A stretch of 64,000 bases of DNA from Tenrec ecaudatus (Eukaryota; Chordata; Mammalia; Afrosoricida; Tenrecidae), in the NCBI RefSeq assembly GCF_050624435.1, contig NC_134541.1:99692805-99756804 (forward strand). The letters are read 5' to 3'. A program made the position numbers and the translations under genes. The notes below the pieces were generated by a model. That model made no database searches. It had not been told where the DNA came from and saw only the letters and a program-made list of their open reading frames with translations. Positions 33,050 to 43,079 of this stretch are shown here, in pieces (within the stretch, counting starts at the first letter, position 1; every line of letters begins with the position of its first letter).

Positions 33050-33225
33050 TAGTTATTCTATCTCAGGCAAATCACTTCATCTCCTCAAACCTTCAAAAAA
33101 TAGTTATCTTCTCTAAAATGAGGGCTGGCAATACTTACTTCTGAGGGTGGATATGGGAATCCAGTGAGCTCCGTGCCAAACATCATAGCTGGCACCCTGT
33201 GAGCTCATGATAAAATGTATCTGGA
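33050..33225 (+). mobile_element. MIR SINE
   Basis: CAGGCAAATCACTTCATCTC, CTCTAAAATGAGGGCTGG, TACTTACTTCTGAGGG and TAGCTGGCACCCTG follow the MIR core in order. Confidence 0.8.
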
Positions 33226-33627
33226 TGGTTCATATCAGGCTCTGTTCAAAAGGCACCCCAATCTTGGAAGTTAATTAATGCAACACCCGGGAGTTTGAAA
33301 CTTATAAACCAGTCGTTTAGAAATTGCGTTTCAGGAAACCTGTCTTATAGTTGACACGGGAACAAGCACAGTGTGGGTTTCTACCACTTGAAATGTGTGC
33401 ACCGGGGACCGGAGGAGCTGCTGCATGTCTGTTATCTACCAAGGAGGGAAGGCTGCGGGAAAGAGAGCCGCCCAAAGACAGCGCTTCCACCGAAGAATGG
33501 GACAAAAAGGAGAGTGCGTGTGTAGCCAACAAGCGCAGCCTGGTCTCCCCAGGGCTGCCACACTAGTGGGCAAATTTAGGGTTGTTTGAGGAATCGCACA
33601 TGATCTCAGTGGGAAAAGGGGTACTCC
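33226..33627. other. Unassigned sequence
   Basis: Moderately GC-rich at 33400-33560 with overlapping short open frames on both strands. No splice or family evidence for a gene. Confidence 0.4.
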
Positions 33628-33800
33628 AAGGTGCCCACATAGCACAAGAGTTAGAGTGAGTGTGTCTACTAACTGCGGGGTAGGTGGTCGGGACCCACCC
33701 AATCTGCTTCTGTAAGGTTACAGTCCAGAAAACCCACGGGCAGTTCTGCTGTGTCACATGGGGCCACGAGGAGTTGCAACCTAACAACCTCAAGGATGCC
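33628..33800 (+). mobile_element. AfroSINE, forward
   Basis: AGGTGCCCACATAGCACAAG, CCAATCTGCTTCTGTAAGG, ACATGGGGCCACGAGGAGTT and CAACCTAACAACCTC tail. Confidence 0.88.
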
Positions 33801-33949
33801 CTCACAAAGCCACCAACATTTTACCTGTATAAACCAGAGTAACATGATGAGTTTAAAAGGCAATTTATCCCAAAGGAGTGATTGAGGATTTTGTTGTTGA
33901 CTGCAATATTGCGTATCAATATTGGATTGAGTCACATGAATTATGGAAA

Positions 33950-34115
33950 TTCTGACTCATTGTAATTCAATAGAACTTTTGCTTCTCATTGTAATTCGGA
34001 AGAGAACTCTTGCTTCTGGTTTCTAAGAATGTAAATCTTTATGGGAGCAGATAGTCTCCTCTGTGTGCAGGGGACTCTGGGTGATATCAAGTTGGTGACT
34101 GAAATGTGACTTGAG
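33950..34115 (-). mobile_element. AfroSINE fragment, reverse
   Basis: TTCTAAGAATGTAAATCTTT and ATGGGAGCAGATAGTCTCC; the tail end carries a short local duplication of a TCATTGTAATTC unit. Confidence 0.65.
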
Positions 34116-34139
34116 TTCCGCCCTCTAATGAGGTAATGA

Positions 34140-34420
34140 CTCAAGACAGAACCCACTCGTACTTTGTCCTACCAGCACAATGGCCGGCTCCCTCCCAAAT
34201 GGGACCACGGCCATAGACATAGAGGCTAGGGCTTGTGGCAGGTCACAAAATGGAAAATAATTACATCAAATCGAAAAATGGAGGGTGTCTACATCATTAT
34301 GAAACTGCCAGGTTATGTCATTGCATAACTGCCAAACCACTGAAGATCAAGGTGCAACTTGAATGATACCTAACTGTCCCTTCACAGGTTCTATACACCT
34401 CATTTTCAAAATCCCATCCA
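34140..34420. repeat. Unclassified dispersed repeat end
   Basis: TTGCATAACTGCCAAACCAC and GAAACTGCCAGGTTATGTC recall the end of the 16650/30366 family. Confidence 0.4.
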
Positions 34421-34634
34421 GTCTTTGTGTGAGAGTCCCAAAGACAATGGCTGGAAGAGCCATGTTAAGTAGTTCGTTACATGGCATGTATGTGTACCAC
34501 CGCGGTTCTTCCCAGAACCACTGTCTTTTTTAGATAGTTTTGTTGTCTATCTGACAGGAACTGGTGGGAAGGGAACTAAGGTGGCCAGTTCAGAGTAGAT
34601 TCCATGACTTCTTTTCAAGGAGGTAGTTTGCTAC

Positions 34635-34740
34635 AGTAACGTTTTCCTATTGCTGATAGAATAAATCACCACAAACTTTGTGGCCTGGGACAACATAAAT
34701 CCGTTATCTCATAGTTCTAGAGGTCAGAAGTCAGATGCAG
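34635..34740. repeat. Mammal-wide repeat fragment
   Basis: TCACCACAAACTTTGTGGCC and TCATAGTTCTAGAGGTCAGA form a widely dispersed ancient repeat motif; family not fixed. Confidence 0.5.
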
Positions 34741-34825
34741 CTGCTTGTGGTTTTGAACTGCTGGCCATGTGGATTGAAGCTGTGGGAAAAACCCCAACAC
34801 TTAACTACTATACCACCAGAGCTCC
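34741..34825 (-). mobile_element. AfroSINE 5' part, reverse
   Basis: GGTTTTGAACTGCTGGCCAT and ATACCACCAGAGCTCC. Confidence 0.8.
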
Positions 34826-35260
34826 ATTAAGAAGTTGGTAGAATTCTTCAATATGTTCATCATTGGCTTTAGTTGTTGGTGTATAAATTTTAATAAAAGC
34901 TGTATACCTGGGCTTCATTATAGGCATATAGATATTATCCTATAATAGATACCATTGGTCTTGAGATGTTATTGTTGATGATGAATGCACAGCCATTCTT
35001 CAACTTATCATTCCAGGCATAGTAACCCATATGGTTGTCTGAATCAAAGTAGCCAATGGCCAGCACAAGCCCACTGCAGCTCACAAATGCACCCCATTTC
35101 ATTCTTGATGGTTTCCAATTTTCCTAGATTCATACTTTGTATTTTTTTATTAATACAGCTGTTTCTTCTCCTTTTTAGGTCATGCTCCACCAGCCGGTGA
35201 AGCTCCAGAAAGCTTTGCTCCGTTTACATCTAGCAGATATGCTAGCTATCAGATAACGTT
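34826..35260 (-). mobile_element. RTE LINE, N-terminal endonuclease region
   Basis: GGCTTTAGTTGTTGGTGTAT, GATGATGAATGCACAGCC, CAGGCATAGTAACCC and TTTTCCTAGATTCATACTTT are the reversed 5' part of the RTE ORF. The first block overlaps sequence also found at 14330-14420. Frameshifted. Confidence 0.85.
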
Positions 35261-35264
35261 CTGT

Positions 35265-35445
35265 GGCTCTCCCTAAGGTTTGCATTCTTCCTGAGAATGG
35301 CATGAGTCATGGCAACCCCACGCAACATGGAATGCAACACTATTCGTTCCGTGCCGTCCCCAGGAGAGCCTGTCGATCTGACCACTGTGACCCGTGGGGT
35401 TTTCAGTGGTTCTCTTCCGCAGTCAACTGCCAGGTCTGAAGTCTG
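35265..35445 (-). mobile_element. RTE/AfroSINE tail fragment
   Basis: TCATGGCAACCCCACGCAAC, GGAATGCAACACTATTCG and TGACCCGTGGGGTTTTCAG. Mixed and decayed. Confidence 0.55.
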
Positions 35446-35844
35446 CAAACCATAGGCTGCATCGGTGCCCTGCCCCGGTGTGTGTGTGTGTGGTTAGTTA
35501 TTTTCAAAGCAAAGTTCGCTGCCTCCTCAAATGGCTCATTTGAATAGAATTACATACTCTTGCTTTAAAAGTTCATCTTGAGTATTGGTTACTTTTAGAT
35601 AAATACTCCTTTTGTTTGTTTATTTTTGAGTTTCATAAAGTAAAAAAAAAAAGTTACAGACTCCTACCTGTCGGAGCATTTCATGGTCTCCTGAAGTCTA
35701 TATTGAAAGAATATATTTACCTGAAAGCCTATCCACTTAAAAACAGAATCGGAACAGCAACCAACAAAGCTGCATCACAAAACAAACCAAAAACCCTGCA
35801 CCACAACCATACACCAAACCAAAACCAAACTCGATTCCGCTTCA
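35446..35844. other. Unassigned; short (TG)n at 35481
   Basis: GTGTGTGTGTGTG at about 35480-35492 and an A run near 35640; nothing else recognised. Confidence 0.45.
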
Positions 35845-36000
35845 ATAGCCTATAGGCTGCAGTAGAACTACCCCATAGGGTTCCGCAGCTACACTCTTGT
35901 AGAAGCAGATTGCCACGTATTTCTCCCTTGGGGTGACTAGGGGTTTGAACCATTGACCTTTTCTGTTAGCAGCGAAGTGCTTCACCACCGCACCACGGCC
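35845..36000 (-). mobile_element. AfroSINE, reverse
   Basis: CTACCCCATAGGGTTCCGC, GAACCATTGACCTTTTC, ACCACCGCACCACGGCC. Confidence 0.82.
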
Positions 36001-36009
36001 TTTCCCAGC

Positions 36010-36250
36010 CACATGTTGTTGTTAGGAGCTGTCTGGTTGGTTCTGACTTGTAGTGACCCCTGCGTAGCAGAGCAGAGCAGTGCCTGGTCTCCCCAGCCTC
36101 ACAGTGGTTCTGCTGAGCTTGCTGTGGCAGTGCATGTGCCCTTCCAGCTCGCTGAGGCTCCCTCTCGACCTTACAATGCAGGATGCCCCTTTTCAGAAAG
36201 CGATCTGTCCTGATAACATGGCTTGCCCTCTTCACTTCTAAAGAACATTC
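36010..36250 (-). mobile_element. RTE LINE 3' end
   Basis: GTTGTTGTTAGGAGCTGTC, AGCAGAGCAGTGCCTGG and GATAACATGGCTTGCCC; adjoins the AfroSINE at 35845. Confidence 0.8.
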
Positions 36251-36284
36251 TCGTTGTATGTATTCTCGCAGTTAAGAGATCAAA

Positions 36285-36560
36285 CGGCATATTACACTGA
36301 GCAAATCTACTCCAAAAGACCTCCCGACCGTGTTAAAAATCAAAGATGTCCCTTTGAGGACTATGGTGCACCTGAGCCACGCCAGGGCATTTTCAATCAC
36401 CGCATCTGCATGTGAAATCTGGACAACGACAACAGAAGACCAAGAGTGAATGGGTGCGTTTGAATTGTGGTGTCGGTGAAGAATGCTGCCTGCACCACAG
36501 ACTGCCAGAGAACAAACAAAGCTGTCACAACCATGGAGGGGACCCTAATAGTTTCGTGTT
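36285..36560 (+). mobile_element. RTE LINE ORF fragment, forward
   Basis: CAAAGATGTCCCTTTGAGG, ATGGTGCACCTGAGCCACG, CAGGGCATTTTCAATCACCG and TTTGAATTGTGGTGTCGG are the RTE ORF after the RT domain, the strand opposite to 3806-4025. Confidence 0.8.
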
Positions 36561-36837
36561 TTATTTCCAAGGCCTCAATCTAAACTGTTCTCAAGTAAAT
36601 CCAAAGGAAATGAAAGGGTTTCCTGCTCATTTGGCCTCAGCTGACTTCCACATCTGCGAGCTGACACATTCTCTTCTGCTCAGAGGATGTTCAAGTCATT
36701 TATCGAAGCAATAGCTATTCCAGACACACTGTCGTAGAGGCTCCCGGTTAGAAATTGCTTTAAATAGAATTCTTTCTGCTAAAAACTGTCCCTGAGTCTT
36801 AGTTACTTGTCAATTCATTCCATTTATACTCTGGGCT
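36561..36837. other. Unassigned sequence
   Basis: No feature recognised. Confidence 0.4.
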
Positions 36838-36982
36838 CTATGGATTGGCACAGTGGTTACAACAATGCGCTCGGCCGTAACAATAAACGTGCGCATGGTT
36901 CAGAATTGAGCAGTGTTTCATTCTATCATACACAGGGTCGCTATGAGTCGGGACTGACTCGTTGGCACCTAACAACAACATG
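36838..36982 (+). mobile_element. SINE with RTE-type 3' tail
   Basis: ATGGATTGGCACAGTGGTTA head, GAGCAGTGTTTCATTCTATC, GGGTCGCTATGAGTCGGGAC and GGCACCTAACAACAACATG. Full, compact copy. Confidence 0.9.
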
Positions 36983-37079
36983 CAAGTCTTCTTGAAAAAA
37001 TTAGCCAGTGAGAACCCGATGGATCCTAGCAGTGTGACCCACAACCACTCAGGAGCCATTGCGTTACCGTTGACTAAGT

Positions 37080-37240
37080 GATGGAAACAGAGCTATCCCG
37101 AAGACTTTGGGAGAGTCATTTCAACGTCCTGAGCCAAGTCCCCTTGCTTATGAAACGGGAAAATGTATAGGACCCATCTCTCTGGGTGGCTACACAGACA
37201 AGTAAACACACAGAAGGTACTTCATATGTGACATCCTTTG
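37080..37240 (+). mobile_element. MIR-like SINE
   Basis: GAGTCATTTCAACGTCCTGA, TGCTTATGAAACGGGAAAAT; weak MIR core. Confidence 0.5.
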
Positions 37241-37257
37241 CTAGAGCCCTTACCAAG

Positions 37258-37660
37258 TTGCCTTCAAGTAAATTCCGACTCATGGCAACCCCAGGTGGGT
37301 CAAGAGAACTATGTTCCGCAGGGTTTTCAATGGTAGGTTTTTCAGAAGTAGATCTCTAGACCAGCAGTTCTCAACCTGTGGGTCAGGACCCATTTGGGAT
37401 TCGAACGAACCTTTCACAGGGGTTGCCTGATTCATAACAGTAACAAAATTACAGTTCTGAAGTTGCAACGAAAATAACTCTTTGGTTGGGGGGGTCACCA
37501 CAACATGAGGAACTGTATTAAAGGGTCGCGGCATGAGGAAGGTTGAGAACCACTGCTCTGGACCGTTCTTCTGAGCTGCCTCCTAGTGGACTCAAACCTC
37601 CAACCTTTCTGTTAGCAGCCGAGCATGCTAATCATCTGCCGAATCCACTCAGAGTGCCCC
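37258..37660 (-). mobile_element. AfroSINE, reverse, split by a hAT element
   Basis: Left part CAAGTAAATTCCGACTCATG...GAAGTAGATC; right part GAGCTGCCTCCTAGTGGACT...TTAGCAGCCGAGCATGC. The hAT element occupies 37362-37555. Confidence 0.88.
37362..37555 (-). mobile_element. SPIN-like hAT MITE, nested in AfroSINE
   Basis: 194 bp, CAGCAGTTCTCAACCTG to GGTTGAGAACCACTG. Octamer duplication CTCTAGAC (37354-37361) and CTCTGGAC (37556-37563), 7 of 8 matching. Confidence 0.95.
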
Positions 37661-37824
37661 AGTATTCTTATATTCTTATACTAGGTCCTTGCTTTTTCCT
37701 CCTTGTTTTCATTCTGACTGCCTGAACTCCATCCACACCTGAGTCACATCAGTTTTTAAGCAGGTCTGTGGTTGGCTTCCCTTGAAACAGCATCTCTGCC
37801 TGGCGTTGAAGGTTCTCTGTAACA

Positions 37825-38000
37825 CTTCACTACCATCGAGTCAATGCTGGCTCAGAGGGATCCCCTGTGGGTTTCTGAGAAGATAGCTGTTTACCGGAGT
37901 AAAAAAGCCTAGTCTTTCTTCCGCAGAGCTGCTGGTGGTTTTGAACTGCTGACCATGAGATCACAGCGTAAGGAGAAACCAGTACACCACCTGGGCTCTA
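37825..38000 (-). mobile_element. AfroSINE, reverse
   Basis: CACTACCATCGAGTCAATGC tail complement; GAGCTGCTGGTGGTTTTGAA; ACACCACCTGGGCTC. Confidence 0.88.
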
Positions 38001-38185
38001 TTCTAGGTAAACTGCCTTTTCTGGCGTTGCTTTGTGTAGCCTCAAGTCCCAGAGCCCTTACCTCCATCCACTCTCACCTCCAGGGGGAGCTCAAGGCCCT
38101 CCTCTTCTGTAGATTTTGTTGACCTTACAGCTGAACTACCTTGACGGGGGGAAGGTTTAGCACCCAAAAAAGGGGCCTCCAAAAC

Positions 38186-38372
38186 TAAACGCACTGCCAT
38201 CGAGGTAATTCCAATGCGTAGCACTCCATAGAGCAGAGTGGAACTGCTCCCTGACGTTCCCAAGCCTGTAAATCTTTATGGAAGCACAGTCGCATCTTTC
38301 TCCCTGGAAGCAGCTGCTGGGTTTGACCTTGAGATTAGCAGCCCGGGGGTTAACTCAGTCCACCACCAGGGC
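38186..38372 (-). mobile_element. AfroSINE, reverse
   Basis: ACTGCCATCGAGGTAATTCC, GCCTGTAAATCTTTATGGAA, CCACCACCAGGGCT. Confidence 0.9.
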
Positions 38373-38561
38373 TAATTTTTAGTAGAAGCAGCAGTAAATC
38401 CTCCTGGTCAATGAATCTTGGCTAGTTTCCACTATTAGGAATACAGACACATAAGAAGGACAACATACAGACATCATTTTTGTGAGCTGCTCAAGAGGAA
38501 GACTACAGCCTGAGGGGAGTGACCTGCTCACCGTGGACTGACCCACTCCCTACCACCACAC

Positions 38562-38717
38562 GCCCCCTGCCATCGAGTTGATTGTGAGTCATAGTAACCC
38601 TACAGGGCAGAGTCAAGTGGGTCTGTAAGGTTCCTGAGGCCACATCCTGATCGGCACAGGCAGCTCATCCTTCTCTCAAGGAACAGGTAGCAGCCCCCAG
38701 TGCCACTAGGGTTCCGA
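38562..38717 (-). mobile_element. AfroSINE, reverse
   Basis: CTGCCATCGAGTTGATTGTG, CCCTACAGGGCAGAGTC, TGCCACTAGGGTTCC; the middle is shortened. Confidence 0.88.
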
Positions 38718-38802
38718 GACCCACTCCAGAGAAAATCAGAACGAAATCTGAATCATGCCACCAGGATTCTGGGCATGATCAATAGATAGAGATCCCGTGG
38801 CC

Positions 38803-39000
38803 AAACTCACGGCTAATCGAGTTGATTCTGATTCACCACCACCCTGTAGGACAGAGCAGAACTGCTCCATAGGGTTTCGGAAGCCAGAAATCTTTGCGGG
38901 AACAGACAGACTCATCTTTCTCATGAAACAGTGGGTAGGTTTAAACCACCAACCTAGTGGTTAGCAGCCCATCACCTAACCACAGCCATCTCAAGCTCCT
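38803..39000 (-). mobile_element. AfroSINE, reverse
   Basis: CTAATCGAGTTGATTCTGAT, CATAGGGTTTCGGAAGCC, AGTGGTTAGCAGCCC. Confidence 0.9.
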
Positions 39001-39023
39001 TAACCCACTCCCTTGAAACATGC

Positions 39024-39537
39024 TGAGGTAGTTAGTTTATTGAGCCAACCTGGCCAATAAGCACATGTGAGGTTAATTGAAGGGCAGAGGGATAAATGAC
39101 TCAGTGAGGCTCACCTTTCTAGTTCTCCGGTCTCTTGCTTTGTGATGGTCGGACCAGGGTGCAGCTGCCTTAGCCAGTTCCCTGCTTCAGCTGGCAAGGC
39201 TCACTTCCTGCAAGACATCCCTGAGGAGAAGCCGCATGGATCTACCCCGATGCAGCCCTGGGCGCTGGAGCCGCCGTGTGGAGACCCCTGCCAGTGCTGA
39301 GATGCTTACACGTTCACTGATTCAGCTTTCCTCTTGCAGTCGGCATCATTGTGCGTGTTTGTGAGATGGAGGAGGAACTTGTGGATTGGTATCGGACATA
39401 TGAGTTAATGTTGGACTTGCGGGCTTGAGCAGCACTGGGTTGGGATGCTTTCTTGAGGTGCACTTAACCTTTACATAAAACTCTCTTAGACATGAGTTTC
39501 TGTGGATTTGTTTCTCTAAAGTACCCAGACTAAGACA
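39024..39537 (+). mobile_element. ERVL-type solo LTR (copy 3)
   Basis: 514 bp, TGAGGTAGTTAGTTTATTG to GTACCCAGACTAAGACA. Flanked by CATGC (39019-39023) and CCTGC (39538-39542), 4 of 5 matching. Shares TGGAGACCCCTGCCAGTGCT and GAGATGCTTACAC with the 22910 copy. No internal retroviral region. Confidence 0.82.
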
Positions 39538-39587
39538 CCTGCCACCCGCATTTTCAGCATTACCAATAAACAGAGATCTGGTAACAA

Positions 39588-39712
39588 AAGCCATTGCAGT
39601 CGAATTGATCCTAAAGCTGTCATCTGTTCAGAAACGGACAGCTTCGTCTCCCTCCCACTGGTGGGTTCAAAGGACTGCCCTTTCGGTTAGCAACTCAGTG
39701 CTTTCATCATCG
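39588..39712 (-). mobile_element. AfroSINE, reverse, internally shortened
   Basis: GCCATTGCAGTCGAATTGAT, TCCCACTGGTGGGTTCAAA, TTCGGTTAGCAACTCAG. Confidence 0.8.
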
Positions 39713-39727
39713 TGACTGATAGGTAGG

Positions 39728-39940
39728 TTAGGTAGCTGCTGCTATATCACCTGTGACTCATGGCAACCTGATAGAGCACAGAGCCAAATGCTGCCTTGTC
39801 TTGCGTCATCCTTGCAGATAAGGGCAAGTTTGAGTCCATCATTGGAGACATTGTCCCAATCTGTGTCCCAGGGCCTCCCTCCCTCTCCATAGCCCTCCCC
39901 AAACATGATGTCCCTCCTGATGATCTATCTAAACACTAAT
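39728..39940 (-). mobile_element. RTE LINE 3' end
   Basis: GTGACTCATGGCAACCTGAT, AAATGCTGCCTTGTCTTGCG, ATTGTCCCAATCTGTGTC, AACATGATGTCCCTCCTG. Confidence 0.82.
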
Positions 39941-39989
39941 CAGAAAATAGCCTGTTGAGTTATGTAAGGTTTTCATTGGCTAATTTTCA

Positions 39990-40205
39990 GAAAGATGTCC
40001 TGGTGGTAGAGTAGGTTACCAGGGGGGCTGTTACCCACTAAACAAGCTCGGCAGTAGAAGGCCACGTCTCTCTGCTGGAGAAAGAGGAGACTTTCTTCTG
40101 CTGTGAAGAGTTAATCTTGGAAAACCACCGGGGCGGTTCTATTCTGGCCTCTGGGGTCACTCTGAGTTGGCATCAAATGGATGGCAGTGAGTTGGTTTGT
40201 CTTGG
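39990..40205 (+). mobile_element. AfroSINE, forward
   Basis: TGTCCTGGTGGTAGAGTAGG, GCTGGAGAAAGAGGAGAC, TGGATGGCAGTGAGTTGG. Confidence 0.88.
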
Positions 40206-40374
40206 AATTTTCAGAGGTAGCTCACTAGTCCTTTTTTTAATATTGGAGAATATATTATAATTGAGAAGCAAATTTAATTCTACTCAGCAGGTACTGACGA
40301 TGGGTCTTCTAGGCATTATGTTCTGTTCTGGCCACTTGGTGTGGGCCAGAGACTGGCTAAGTGTCCCACCCACT

Positions 40375-40530
40375 GTTGGGACTCCTATCATCCCCTAGAG
40401 GACTGGGCTTTTTGAGGTGGTAAACTTGTGCCTAAGGAGACTGCTGCTTCTTTCTCCCATGGAGCGGCTGGTGGGTCCGGACCTTTTGGTTAGCAGCCCA
40501 GTGCTAACCCAGTGTGCCACCAGGTCTCCT
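40375..40530 (-). mobile_element. AfroSINE, reverse
   Basis: CTCCCATGGAGCGGCTGGTG, TTGGTTAGCAGCCCAGTGC, GTGCCACCAGGTCTCC. Confidence 0.88.
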
Positions 40531-41004
40531 TTAAGGCCTGTGGACCCTAATGGAGCTTAAGTTACACATGCCACGTACAAGCAAGTGAGACTTTGCTTTG
40601 GGGCTTATTCTTACTCAAGATGGAGCAGGCTTTCTCCCAACCCAAAGTGAATAACTGGGAAGTTCTTACATGCTTTGGGAGGTGCCATCCATTGTTCAGT
40701 GGAGGAAAGGGGGGCTGGGAAGGAAAAGTGGGTCCTAACAAGCACACCCCAAAGTTGTTTACATGGGGTGTTCAGCAATGCTGAGACCAAAGAGAATGTG
40801 AATGGATAAAGAAAAGCCGGAGTGAGGAAGTGAAGCTCCAGCTTTTGGATTATAGATGCAAAAGAGACGGCACAATTCGTAGGATCCTCCTTGCCAACCC
40901 AGAATTGCTAGGGATGATTTGGGTGGTGGTGCTGAGTGTCAGTGAAGTTGTATCAGAATCAGAGGCAAAGACACAGTTCACTGGGTACCAGTTGTTCACG
41001 GGTG
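40531..41004. other. Unassigned sequence
   Basis: No gene or repeat recognised. Confidence 0.45.
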
Positions 41005-41610
41005 CTCCGAAACATTGCTGTTAGTTGCCACTGAGTCAATTCCAACTCATCGTGACCCCATGGACAAGAGAACAAACATGCCCAGTCCTGCACGCTCCTT
41101 ACCATTGTTCTCATGCCTGAGCCCACTGTTGGCAGCCACTGTGCCAGTTCACCTCAGTGAGAGGCCTCCTCGTTTTACTGCCCTTCTACTTCACTAAGCA
41201 TGATGTTCTCTTTCAGGGACTGGTCTCTCCTGACCACATGTCCAAAGTACACTAGACAGAGTGTCATGACCAGCCGTGCTTCTAAGACTCAATTCTGGTT
41301 CTACTTCTTCCAAGACCAATTTGTTCGGTTTTCACCAGCATCATTATGCAAAGACACTTTGGCTTCTCTAGTATTCCTTATTCATCACCCAGCTTTCACA
41401 TTTATATGAGGTGGTTAAAAACATGGCTTGGTTAAGGCTACCCTGTCCTCAGAGTGACATACTCTTTGAAGAGGTTTTGTGCAGCAGATGTGCCCAATGC
41501 AATTTTCCCCAAACAGTGCTTGTTTTCTTGATTGCTGCTTCCGTGAGCACTGATTGTGGATCCAAGCAAAATAAAATCCTTGACAACTTCCATCTTTAGA
41601 AGAGATCGAC
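41005..41610 (-). mobile_element. RTE LINE 3' region, about 600 bp
   Basis: Tail-proximal GTTAGTTGCCACTGAGTC, then CTGAGCCCACTGTTGGCAGC, GGGACTGGTCTCTCCTGACC, CTCAGAGTGACATACTC and GATTGCTGCTTCCGTGAGC. Covers the ORF 3' third without large interruptions. Confidence 0.9.
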
Positions 41611-41694
41611 GTTGTCCAATAGGGTTGCCTGCAGTACTGGAGATGTTCTGTACCCTTCCTACATTATGGGTGCCACGAGTCTAAAGTTAGGGGG

Positions 41695-42012
41695 CAGCTG
41701 CGACTCAGTGTTAGAACTCCCGCCATTTTTGCAGGGAATGTCAGTCTGATTCCCAAAGCACTTCAGGCACAGCCACCACCTCTCTTGAAATGGGAGGCCC
41801 GAGTGTTGCTAAGTGCTGACTCCATTTCAGCAGCACGTCGATGAAGACAGACGAGGAAGAAAGGCCTTATAATCTACTCCCCAGGCCTCACCCAGTGAAA
41901 ACACTACGAATCTAACGGTCCTCCCCATCACATGCCAGGGGATGGTACAGGATGGGAAGTACTTCCTTCTGTTGTGAGTAGGGCCACCATGAGCGACGGC
42001 CCAACCTGCTAG
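41695..42012 (+). mobile_element. Second afrotherian SINE type, with tRNA-Gly-like head
   Basis: GACTCAGTGTTAGAACTCCC and GTCTGATTCCCAAAGCACTT are a decayed tRNA-Gly A and B box region. Then AGGCACAGCCACCACC, CAGACGAGGAAGAAAGGCCT, TATAATCTACTCCCCAGG and an RTE-like GGCCACCATGAGCGACGGCC tail. The copy at 50956 shares the layout and has the better tRNA part. Confidence 0.72.
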
Positions 42013-42540
42013 TGACTAAAAGCCTAGGGTTGCCAGATAAAAAAAGCAGGACCCCTGGTAAGTTGGAGCCTCAGCTAAAGCTTGTCCTACCACACTTACA
42101 CGGAAGTATCATTTGTAGTGTCTTCAGCTCAAATTTCCCTGTGCATTCTGTATTTCCTGTTGCAGTCGAACACTTGGAAACGTGTCTAGTGTGACTGAGA
42201 AACTGGCATTTTAATTTGGTTTCATTTTCATTTAAAGAGCTGCACGTGATGCGTGCTTCTCTGTTGCCAGATCAGTCTGGGAAGCGGGAATAGAAAGGCC
42301 GTCTGCCACTGTGCGGTTTCACCAGGAGGGTCGGAGAATGCCAGTCCTCCATTCTGCTCTCGGTGCCAGGCAAGCCTGCGTCAGTGACCGGGAAGCAGAG
42401 GTTGCCTTGCTGGGAGTCAGCTGTCAATGGCTCGTCCGGGACATGAACACCCACAAGAACACCAAGTTGTCTATTGAGCAGTTACTACATGCGGTGCTCC
42501 CTCATTGGTTCCTCCCAACTGGTCTAAAGGTTTCGGTCCA
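42013..42540. other. Unassigned sequence
   Basis: Unique-looking; open frames here run into the adjacent MLT1 and AfroSINE and are not credible genes. Confidence 0.45.
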
Positions 42541-43079
42541 CTGTCCTAGGTTGAATTGTGAGCCATTTAAAGACATGTTTTCCCCAGCACCTCAGAGCCT
42601 GGCCCTGTTTGATAGTAAAGTCTTTGGAGATGTAGTGAGTCAACACAAGGTTATTCTTGAGCAGGGTGGGCCAACGTGCCCTGCTGGCGTAGAGGTTATG
42701 CATGGGGCTGCTAAATGCTTGGTCCACAGTTGGAAGCCACCAACTGCTGCTCAGGAGAAAGATGTGACTTTCTACTCCTGTACAGAACGGCAGTCTTGGA
42801 AACCCACAGGGCCAGTTCTACCCTGTCCTATCAATCAGCATCAACTCAATGGCAGTGAGTTTGGGTTTGTTTTTTGGGGGGTGGGATTAGGGTGGGCCCT
42901 ACTCCAACATGACTAGCATCCTTACAAAAGGACACAGAGACAGACATAAAGGGAAGAATCCAGACACAAAGCTGGAACACATGCGGCCACAATGCAAAGA
43001 ACTCCTGGGGCTATGAGAAGCTGGGTTGGGCCAGGAAAGCTTCCTCATGAGGCTTCAGAGCGGACTGCTCAGTGGACAC
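42541..43079 (+). mobile_element. MLT1-type LTR, split by an AfroSINE
   Basis: Left part GTCTTTGGAGATGTAGTGAG; right part GGGTGGGCCCTACTCCAACA, CATCCTTACAAAAGGACACA and GCCACAATGCAAAGAACTCC follow MLT1 order. The AfroSINE occupies 42668-42880. Confidence 0.8.
42668..42880 (+). mobile_element. AfroSINE nested in MLT1 LTR
   Basis: TGCCCTGCTGGCGTAGAGGT, GCTCAGGAGAAAGATGTGAC, CAACTCAATGGCAGTGAG. Confidence 0.9.

Noticed and set aside
1167-39537. Endogenous retrovirus with coding potential
   Set aside because: The three ERVL-type units are solo LTRs; no gag, pol or env sequence is recognisable next to them.
37258-39712. Regularly spaced similar units suggesting a CRISPR-like or satellite array
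   Set aside because: Units are independent AfroSINEs with different truncations and spacing in a mammalian genome.
42311-42916. A 201-codon open frame on the + strand
   Set aside because: It runs from unique sequence through an MLT1 LTR into an AfroSINE, with no splice or family support.
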